The notes under the pieces were generated by a model. That model saw only the letters and a program-made list of their open reading frames with translations. It ran no database searches and was not told where the DNA came from. Source: Bacillota bacterium (GTDB taxonomy: Bacteria; Bacillota; Clostridia; Christensenellales; CAG-138). From it: a stretch of 17,114 nucleotides of DNA. The translations under genes were made by a program, and so were the position numbers. The DNA is taken from contig JAFABA010000142.1 of assembly GCA_023426265.1 (NCBI GenBank), forward strand, positions 1-17,114, written 5' to 3'. The first letter of the stretch is position 1. Every line of letters begins with the position of its first letter. Shown piece by piece: positions 11,853-17,114 of the stretch.

Positions 11853-13919
11853 ATGGACCTGCTCGTAGAAATCAGCCACAATCTTCTTACTTTGCTGCTC
11901 ATAGGCGTCGTGCATGAACTCAGTTATGGGGCTTCTGTCCGGTTCAAACTGCCTTTTCACTGGATCATGGGCATACTTTGCGGCGGAGTCGGCATTCTTC
12001 TCATATACTCCGGCTATCAGCTGCTGCCCGGCATTATATTGGATGCACGCTCGGTATTCATCGGCGTCATTGCGTTTATATTTGGCGGGACGGTTTCGAT
12101 AATCGCCTCTGCCATCATGGCAATTTATCGGGTGTTTGCGGCAGGCCCCGGTGTGCTGCCCGGAATATGCATACTCATTGCAAGCAATATCATAGGGCTC
12201 CTTTGGAGGAGATTGTTTTCCGGCAAAAAGAAGGATACGTTTTGCAGCACCACGCTGTTTGGCATCGTGCTGCAGGTGGCGACGTTGCTCTGCTGGCTGT
12301 TGCTGCCTTGGGAGGCCGCGCGGCCGCTGTTTGAGCAGGCAAGTCTCTCCATATTCTTAATCCATGCGATAGCTTCCGTTCTGATCACGCAGCTTCTTCA
12401 GGTACAGCTGGGGTGGCACAAGACCTACCGGCGCGCCGCGGAGGCAAACGAGCTTTACCGTGCTTTGTATGAGGACAACCATGCCGTGGTATTGCTGCTA
12501 AAACCCGAGCAGGGCGGCATACTCAACGCAAACGAGGCCGCTTGCAGGTTCTACGGCTACCCGCGGGAGGTCATGCAAACGCTCGGCTACCGGGACCTGT
12601 TTCCGGAAATTACAGAGCATTTTCGTATTTTCAATTCCAGGGTGGAAGCAGGCCAGAGCGTCCACTTTGAAAGCAAAAGCAAAAAGGCCACAGGCGAAAT
12701 TGTGGACGTAGAGGTGTATGCGGGCGCTATTCAGTACGAGCACAATTCGCTCAACTATGCCATCATCCACGACATCACGCAGCGGGTCCTTGCTGCAAAC
12801 GCGCTCAAAGCCAGCGAAAACAGGCAGCGGCTGCTGATTGAAGGCGCGCCGGACGCCATATTCATCCAAATGGGTGGGAAATTCCAATTTGCCAACCAGG
12901 CCATGCTCGAATTGATGGGCGCAAGTTCGATGGGGGAATTGATCGGCACGGGCGTATTGGACCACATCAGGGCGGACTACCACGATCTCATACGCCGGCG
13001 CATGCAGGCCCCCGAGGGAACGAGTTCTCCGCCGCTTGAGGAGGTTTATCTGCGGATGGACGGCAGCGAGGTGGATGTGGAGGTGAAATCCGTCCCTATA
13101 GAGATGGACGGCGTGCGCGGCGGGTTCGTGTTCGTGCGCGATATCACGGAACGGAAGGAACTCGAGCGCAAAAAGGCGGATGTGGACGCGCAAATGCGCC
13201 AGCAGCAGAAGCTTGAGGCCATCGGCACGCTGGCGGGCGGCGTCGCGCATGAAATCAACAACCCCATCAACGGCATCATGAACTATGCGCAGCTCATTCA
13301 GGACGAAGCGGGCGAGAACAAGGACATCTCTAATTACAGCCAGGAAATACTTAACGAAACCAAACGCATTTCTGAAATCGTCCGCAACCTGCTGCAGTTC
13401 TCCCGCCAGGAGAAGCAATCCCACAGTTACGCAAGCGTATACGATATCGTCAACCAGACCATGTCTTTGATCAAGACCGTCATCAAGCGGGACCAGATCA
13501 CGCTGGATGTGCAGCTGGACGAAACCATACCCGATATCAAATGCCGCAGCCAGCAGATTCAGCAGGTATTGATGAACCTCTTAACCAATGCCCGCGACGC
13601 GCTCAACGAAAAGTATCCTGAGTACGACGAGGATAAAATCATCCGCGTCCGCTGCGTACACTTTTTTGAGGCGAAACGCAGATGGATCCGCCTTACGGTG
13701 GAGGACCACGGGACCGGAATTCCGGCCTCGGTGCGCGAGAAAATATTCGAGCCGTTCTTTTCCACCAAGCCCAAGGAGCTGGGCACGGGGCTTGGGCTGT
13801 CCATCAGTCACGGAATCGTTAAAGATCATCACGGAAAATTCGAAATAGAAACAAAGGAAGGAAAATTTAGCCGTTTCCATGTGATTCTGCCAGTGGACAA
13901 CGGTTGGAAATTACAGTAG
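11853..13919 (+). CDS. Membrane sensor histidine kinase: 5TMR-LYT, two PAS, HisKA, HATPase
   Basis: A 688-residue kinase. Residues about 1-165 form a 5TMR-LYT sensor (five to six helices; LDARSVFIGVIAFIFGGTVS, AIYRVFAAGPGVLPG), as in LytS. PAS domains follow at about 198-310 (ALYEDNHAVVLLLKP, AACRFYGY) and 322-440 (EGAPDAIFIQ, FVFVRDITERKELE). The HisKA helix carries the phospho-acceptor His466 in GGVAHEINNPINGI, a NtrB-like HEINNP form. The ATPase has an N box (MNLLTNARDAL), G1 (VEDHGTGIP), an F box (FEPFFSTK) and G2 (GTGLGLSIS). Start: the frame opens with TTG at 11754, but ATG 11853 lies nine bases after AAGGGAG and begins the membrane domain. It should phosphorylate the HD-GYP regulator starting 15 nt downstream. 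The signal is unknown; LytS-type sensors respond to small metabolites or envelope state. Confidence 0.92.
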   Translation: MDLLVEISHNLLTLLLIGVVHELSYGASVRFKLPFHWIMGILCGGVGILLIYSGYQLLPGIILDARSVFIGVIAFIFGGTVSIIASAIMAIYRVFAAGPGVLPGICILIASNIIGLLWRRLFSGKKKDTFCSTTLFGIVLQVATLLCWLLLPWEAARPLFEQASLSIFLIHAIASVLITQLLQVQLGWHKTYRRAAEANELYRALYEDNHAVVLLLKPEQGGILNANEAACRFYGYPREVMQTLGYRDLFPEITEHFRIFNSRVEAGQSVHFESKSKKATGEIVDVEVYAGAIQYEHNSLNYAIIHDITQRVLAANALKASENRQRLLIEGAPDAIFIQMGGKFQFANQAMLELMGASSMGELIGTGVLDHIRADYHDLIRRRMQAPEGTSSPPLEEVYLRMDGSEVDVEVKSVPIEMDGVRGGFVFVRDITERKELERKKADVDAQMRQQQKLEAIGTLAGGVAHEINNPINGIMNYAQLIQDEAGENKDISNYSQEILNETKRISEIVRNLLQFSRQEKQSHSYASVYDIVNQTMSLIKTVIKRDQITLDVQLDETIPDIKCRSQQIQQVLMNLLTNARDALNEKYPEYDEDKIIRVRCVHFFEAKRRWIRLTVEDHGTGIPASVREKIFEPFFSTKPKELGTGLGLSISHGIVKDHHGKFEIETKEGKFSRFHVILPVDNGWKLQ

Positions 13920-13934
13920 TCGGGAGAGTTCTTG

Positions 13935-14990
13935 ATGAGCAGAGTATTGATTGTGGATGACGAAAACAGCATCAGGATGACATTGAGCGCTTTCTTGAGG
14001 AACGCGGGGTACGAAGCGGATACCGCGCCCGACGCGGTTACGGCATGCGAAATGCTGGAAAGCCAGTCGTATGACATCGTAGTGACCGATATCATTATGC
14101 CCCGCATGACGGGCATCGAGCTGATGACAAGGGTCCGCGCGAAGTCCGAGGAAACCCAGGTGATCGTAATGACGGGGGAGCCCACGGTAGACACCGCGAT
14201 CACCGCCGTGCAGGCCGGGGCAAACGATTACCTGGTAAAGCCCGTGAGCAAGTTTGAGCTGACAAAAGCGGTGGGCCACGCGGATGAGATCAGGCGCCTG
14301 CGGGATGAAAAAAAGGCGCTCGAACAAAAGAACCAGCTTTACCAGCAGGAACTTGAGCAGACGGTGGAACTCAAGACGCGCGCGCTTTCAAAAGCCATGC
14401 AGAGCATCATATCTCTGCTGGCGACGGTTACCGAGGTGCGGGACCCGTATACGGCCGGACACCAGCGCAGGGTAGGGAACCTTGCGGCGGCGATCGCTTA
14501 TAAGCTGGGCGTGAAGAGCGAAACGGCAGAAACGATCCGCATTTGCGGGTATCTGCATGATATCGGCAAAATCGTGGTGCCGTCCGAAATCCTGTGCAAG
14601 CCCGGAAAGCTCACGGAAATGGAAATGAGGCTCATCCGGGAGCACTCCGTGCGGGGATACGAACTCATTTCCCGCGTGGACCTGCCCCCGGTTTTTGCGG
14701 AGACAATCTACCAGCACCACGAGCGCTGCGACGGTTCGGGTTACCCGCGCGGGCTGAAGCGGGACGAAATCCTGCCGGAGGCGCATGTCATTCTTGTGGC
14801 GGACGTGGTGGAGGCAATGATGTCCCACCGGCCCTACCGCGCGCAGCTTGGGGTGGAGGTCGCGCTGCAGGAGATCAAGGACAACGCGGGCAGGCTCTAT
14901 TGCCCCGAAGTAACAGCCGCCTGCGCCGCGCTGTTTGAAGAGGACAATTACAGCATAGAGGACACCGAGCAGATCAAATTCCCTTATTGA
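13935..14990 (+). CDS. Response regulator with HD-GYP cyclic-di-GMP phosphodiesterase domain
   Basis: A 351-residue two-domain protein. The receiver domain (1-118) has the acidic pair Asp8-Asp9, phospho-acceptor Asp52 in VVTDIIMPRMTG, and the conserved Lys in YLVKP. A coiled coil (about 118-155; RRLRDEKKALEQKNQ) links it to the HD-GYP domain (about 160-335): AGHQRRV, His208-Asp209 in YLHDIGKIVVP, EHSVRGYELI, HHERCDGSGYP (GYP at 269-271), and VADVVEAMMSHRPYR. All metal ligands and the GYP motif look intact, so it should hydrolyse cyclic-di-GMP to pGpG or GMP when phosphorylated. ATG 13935 is eight bases after GGGAG; TTG 13932 is the alternative. It is co-transcribed with the kinase. Its product is the ligand pool sensed by the riboswitches at 2429-2655. 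Confidence 0.93.
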   Translation: MSRVLIVDDENSIRMTLSAFLRNAGYEADTAPDAVTACEMLESQSYDIVVTDIIMPRMTGIELMTRVRAKSEETQVIVMTGEPTVDTAITAVQAGANDYLVKPVSKFELTKAVGHADEIRRLRDEKKALEQKNQLYQQELEQTVELKTRALSKAMQSIISLLATVTEVRDPYTAGHQRRVGNLAAAIAYKLGVKSETAETIRICGYLHDIGKIVVPSEILCKPGKLTEMEMRLIREHSVRGYELISRVDLPPVFAETIYQHHERCDGSGYPRGLKRDEILPEAHVILVADVVEAMMSHRPYRAQLGVEVALQEIKDNAGRLYCPEVTAACAALFEEDNYSIEDTEQIKFPY

Positions 14991-14991
14991 A

Positions 14992-15378
14992 TCAGAAGCT
15001 TGAAAGCAGGTCGGGCAGCAGCAGGTGAACCGCGGTAAAAGCCGCCACGACCAGCGCGAACGCCTTGTGCCATTTGAACAGCTTTGCCTTTTTGAGCCGG
15101 TAGAACGCAAAGCCGAACGCGGCGGTGATAAGCAGCATGATCCAGGCCAGGCTGCCCGTATGCAGCCGGAATGTCCCCAGCGCAAGATAACCGTGAACGA
15201 TGGCGAGAAGCACAAGCGCTGTGCCCAGCGGCTTATGCAGCCTGCGCAGGAACTTTAACGTCTGCTGGTACGCCTTCCCCTTCCAGTGGAACAGCCAAAG
15301 GTTCAGCTTCTTCAACCAGTAGGGGGCGGTGATGATGACGAGGAGCGCCACGTTGACATAACCCAATATGCGGTACAT
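14992..15378 (-). CDS. Four-helix membrane protein with paired histidines, putative b-type cytochrome
   Basis: A 128-residue protein with four hydrophobic helices (about 4-20, 50-68, 76-94, 105-122). Two helices carry histidines at matching spacing: His48-x13-His62 and His104-x13-His118. That is the arrangement of bis-histidine haem ligands in cytochrome b/ferric-reductase-like four-helix bundles. The call is by this pattern rather than by a recognised family. GAGGTGG precedes the ATG. It follows the cytochrome b5-like lipoprotein gene by 46 nt on the same strand, so the two are probably one operon and partners in electron transfer at the membrane. It converges on the HD-GYP gene, with stop codons one base apart and no terminator between. 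Confidence 0.7.
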   Translation of the reverse strand: MYRILGYVNVALLVIITAPYWLKKLNLWLFHWKGKAYQQTLKFLRRLHKPLGTALVLLAIVHGYLALGTFRLHTGSLAWIMLLITAAFGFAFYRLKKAKLFKWHKAFALVVAAFTAVHLLLPDLLSSF

Positions 15379-15424
15379 CGGTCCACCTCTTCACATTCAT
15401 TTTTTGTAAGGTCATTGCTTCGGC

Positions 15425-15766
15425 TTATTCTTCGGCCAGTTTTCCGACCACCGGAACGCCGGTTAATTTGGAAAGTCCGTGCGGGGATACGGTTTTGATC
15501 GCCTCCGTCAGGTCGTTTCCGGCGCTGTAGCCGTTGTGCTCGCCGTCCTTCCATTCCGGGATTTTGGAAAAATCGTATATCACGCCGTCCACCGCCACAT
15601 AGGCGGGCTGCCCGTCCTTGCCGTTGTATTGTTTGAGCTCCTCCAGTGTGAGCACGAGTTCCTGTTCTGCGGATGCACTGGGCGCTTCGGCAGCGTTTGG
15701 CGTGCAGCCGAACGCCGTCAGGGCGAGTATGAGCAGGATACTCCAAACAATGGGTTGCTTTTTCAT
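15425..15766 (-). CDS. Cytochrome b5-like haem-binding lipoprotein
   Basis: A 113-residue exported lipoprotein. Its signal ends in lipobox LTAFGC with Cys21 lipidated; a short Ala/Ser/Glu linker leads to a cytochrome b5-like domain (about 36-110). Marks are LTLEELKQYNGKDGQPAYVA, DGVIYDFSKIPEW, His77 in GEHNGYSAG and His96 in SPHG, the likely axial haem ligands, and VVGKL at the end. Such clostridial proteins bind haem at the outer face of the membrane. GGAGG seven bases before ATG 15766 fixes the start. It pairs with the haem-type membrane protein downstream, suggesting a small extracytoplasmic electron-transfer module. Haem loading and the electron partner are inferred. Confidence 0.82.
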   Translation of the reverse strand: MKKQPIVWSILLILALTAFGCTPNAAEAPSASAEQELVLTLEELKQYNGKDGQPAYVAVDGVIYDFSKIPEWKDGEHNGYSAGNDLTEAIKTVSPHGLSKLTGVPVVGKLAEE

Positions 15767-15852
15767 TTTTGATTTCCTCCTTTCGCTTGAAATTGCTTAT
15801 CATAAAAGTAAACCGCGGCTTACCCATGAAACAAACGGGAATGCGGCGCATG

Positions 15853-15899
15853 TTGACAAATGGGGCAGTCGGGCGGCATACTACAGGTATTCGTATACC
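15853..15899 (+). promoter_or_regulatory. csoR promoter with overlapping inverted repeat
   Basis: TTGACA (15853-15858), 18 nt, CATACT (15877-15882). GGTAT-TCGT-ATACC (15886-15899) lies across the predicted start, a position suited to autorepression. Its arms are oriented outward compared with the operator before the ATPase, so it may be a different or degenerate site. Confidence 0.55.
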
Positions 15900-15924
15900 C
15901 AAGACTTGTGGAAGGAGAATACGC

Positions 15925-16200
15925 ATGAGGCAATGCATGGATCATGAAAGCCTGCACCGCAGGCTCAGGAAAATCGCGGGGCAGATTAACGCGATCGATA
16001 AAATGGTGGAGGACGACGTTCCCTGCGAGGAGGTGCTCATACAAATCAACGCCGCAAAATCGGCGCTTCACAAAGTGGGGCAGATCGTGTTGGAAGGCCA
16101 TCTGAACCATTGCGTACGCGATGGAATAGAGCACGGCGACGCGGACAAAACGATCGCCGATTTCGCAAAAGCAGTGGAGCATTTTTCCCGGCTTTCATAA
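15925..16200 (+). CDS. csoR: CsoR-family metal-sensing repressor
   Basis: A 91-residue all-helical repressor of the CsoR/RcnR family. Cys34, His59 and Cys63 fall at the spacing of the Cu(I) ligands of CsoR (Cys-x24-His-x3-Cys; 36-61-65 in the mycobacterial protein). The N-terminal LHRRLRKIAGQINAIDKMVE is the typical helix 1. With copper bound it would release DNA and allow export genes to be expressed. The frame is open from 15769, but ATG 15925 follows GAAGGAGAA at seven bases and starts the family N-terminus. The adjacent ATPase and palindrome support a metal-export role. Copper is the best guess; RcnR-type Ni/Co or CstR-type sulphide sensing is less likely given the C-H-C triad. Confidence 0.88.
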   Translation: MRQCMDHESLHRRLRKIAGQINAIDKMVEDDVPCEEVLIQINAAKSALHKVGQIVLEGHLNHCVRDGIEHGDADKTIADFAKAVEHFSRLS

Positions 16201-16217
16201 AATTCCTTCGTTTTGTT

Positions 16218-16246
16218 GCAGCCGCCTAACGTGCGGCTGCTTTTTT
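16218..16246 (+). terminator. Terminator after csoR
   Basis: GCAGCCGC (16218-16225), a 7-nt loop, GCGGCTGC (16233-16240), then six T. It separates csoR from the ATPase, which therefore has its own promoter. Confidence 0.92.
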
Positions 16247-16249
16247 GTG

Positions 16250-16308
16250 TTGACAGATCCGCCTCAACCATACAGAATGGAATGGAGCTATACCCTATAG
16301 GGGTATAG
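16250..16308 (+). promoter_or_regulatory. ATPase promoter with CsoR-type operator
   Basis: TTGACA (16250-16255), 17 nt, CAGAAT (16273-16278). Immediately downstream, CTATACCC (16288-16295) and GGGTATAG (16301-16308) form a perfect 8+8 inverted repeat with a 5-nt spacer. The TACCC...GGGTA form matches what is known of CsoR operators of copper-export genes in Bacillota. A repressor here would block elongation or open-complex formation. Confidence 0.75.
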
Positions 16309-16336
16309 GTATCTTTTGGATGGGGAAAGGGAGCGT

Positions 16337-17114
16337 ATGAGGCGGATAACGGACTTCTTTCGGGATGAGGAAAAGCGGGGCATTCTATTTCTGATTCTTT
16401 CGGGCATTTCTTTGATAGCAAGCTTCTTGTTTAAAACATTGGCAACCGATCCTGCATGGGTGGCGGTGCTGTTGTGTGGCATTCCCATATTGATCGACGC
16501 GGGCACCAGCCTTTTTACGCGTTTTGATATCAAGGCGGATGTCTTGGTATCGCTTGCGCTCATCGCCTCCATCATCATAGGTGAGGTGTTTGCGGCGGGA
16601 GAGGTCGCGTTTATCATGGCTATCGGCGCCATGCTGGAGCAGCGCACGGTCAAAAAAGCGCGGGCGGGCATTGAAAAGCTCGTGCGCCTGACTCCGCGCA
16701 CGGCCCGCGTCATAGCGGATGGGGAGGAGCTCATCATTCCCGCGGAGCAGGTGCGGGTAGGAGACCTGTTGTGCGTACATGCCGGGGAAACCATACCGGT
16801 AGACGGCGTGATCGTCTCCGGCGAGACCACGGTGGATCAATCCGTCATGACGGGCGAATCAATGCCCGTGGACAAATGCGCAGGCGATACGGTAAAAAGC
16901 GGTACGGTCAATCGCTTCGGCTCTTTCAACATGCGGGCCGAAAAGGTGGGGGAGGACAGCTCATTACAGCGCATGATCCGCCTGGTAGAATCCGCGGACG
17001 CGGGCAAGGCGAAGATCGTGGGCATTGCGGACCGCTGGGCCACATGGATCGTTGTAATTGCCCTTGTCAGTGCAGTTGCCACATGGATCATTACGGGGGA
17101 GGCCATCCGCGCGG
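16337..17114 (+). CDS. P1B-type heavy-metal-translocating ATPase, N-terminal part (cut by window end)
   Basis: Open from ATG 16337 to the window edge, 259 residues seen. There is no N-terminal HMA metal-binding domain: the protein starts directly with a short cytoplasmic segment, then membrane helices at about 15-33, 41-58 and 66-98. The actuator domain follows (about 108-225): QRTVKKARAGIEKLVRLTPR, VGDLLCVHAGETIPVDGVI, and the TGES dephosphorylation motif at 172-175. A further membrane helix begins near 240 (WATWIVVIALVSAVATW). The CPC/SPC motif that sets metal specificity and the DKTG phosphorylation site lie beyond the window. AAAGGGAG precedes the ATG. CsoR and the operator suggest copper export, but HMA-less P1B pumps for other metals are common. 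Confidence 0.88.
   Translation, partial: MRRITDFFRDEEKRGILFLILSGISLIASFLFKTLATDPAWVAVLLCGIPILIDAGTSLFTRFDIKADVLVSLALIASIIIGEVFAAGEVAFIMAIGAMLEQRTVKKARAGIEKLVRLTPRTARVIADGEELIIPAEQVRVGDLLCVHAGETIPVDGVIVSGETTVDQSVMTGESMPVDKCAGDTVKSGTVNRFGSFNMRAEKVGEDSSLQRMIRLVESADAGKAKIVGIADRWATWIVVIALVSAVATWIITGEAIRA

Noticed and set aside
12498..13424. Antisense open frame of 308 codons opposite the sensor kinase
   Set aside because: The plus strand encodes intact PAS and HisKA domains; the antisense translation matches no family.
15769..15924. 52-codon N-terminal extension of CsoR
   Set aside because: It overlaps the csoR promoter and the ribosome site of the divergent lipoprotein gene; ATG 15925 has a good Shine-Dalgarno and the family N-terminus.

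Overview
This window reads as a chromosomal segment of an anaerobic member of the Bacillota (Clostridia). The signs are strong GGAGG-type Shine-Dalgarno sites, sigma-A promoters, many hairpin-plus-U-tract terminators, cyclic-di-GMP-I riboswitches, a PbuG/PbuO-type purine permease, and small clostridial families (DUF3784, a DUF4870-like protein, CxxC-x17-CxxC zinc ribbons). Base composition looks moderate (around half GC), which would fit a Christensenellales-like gut clostridium, but the genus cannot be fixed from this sequence. No phage, transposase, tRNA, rRNA or CRISPR was seen.

Layout. 1-210: the 3' end of a metallophosphoesterase. 270-827 (-): an AT-richer FlaR-like P-loop kinase. 964-2172 (-): a SARP/BTAD transcription regulator with a GGDEF-like C-terminal half that has lost its signature. 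Divergent from it, 2357-3564 (+) holds a promoter, two nearly identical cyclic-di-GMP-I riboswitches in tandem, and a secreted transglutaminase-like protein. 3966-4235 (-): a double zinc-ribbon protein preceded by about 340 nt of structured leader with its own promoter. 4734-8283 (+): a tight operon exoA - maf - DUF3784 - uvrC for DNA repair and nucleotide sanitation, closed by a terminator with a perfect 16-bp stem. 8522-9828 (+): a stand-alone LuxR-type HTH protein, a lipoprotein and a small DUF4870-like membrane protein. 10187-11599 (+): a purine permease. 11853-14990 (+): a sensor kinase (5TMR-LYT, two PAS, HisKA, HATPase) and its REC/HD-GYP response regulator, a predicted cyclic-di-GMP phosphodiesterase. 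14992-15766 (-): a cytochrome b5-like lipoprotein and a four-helix haem-type membrane protein. 15925-17114 (+): a CsoR metal repressor and the start of a P1B metal-exporting ATPase with a palindromic operator between them.

How the parts may work together. The most striking theme is cyclic-di-GMP. The window holds a predicted signal-controlled phosphodiesterase, a regulator with a degenerate cyclase-like domain, and a tandem cyclic-di-GMP riboswitch controlling an exported enzyme. The two aptamers differ by a compensatory G-C to A-U change, so the window itself supports one of their helices. The second aptamer abuts the Shine-Dalgarno sequence and no terminator lies between, which points to control of translation. 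A second theme is metal and haem at the cell surface: CsoR, the P1B-ATPase and the cytochrome pair. The structured leader on the minus strand at 4236-4576 is the best candidate here for an RNA that I could not assign to a family.
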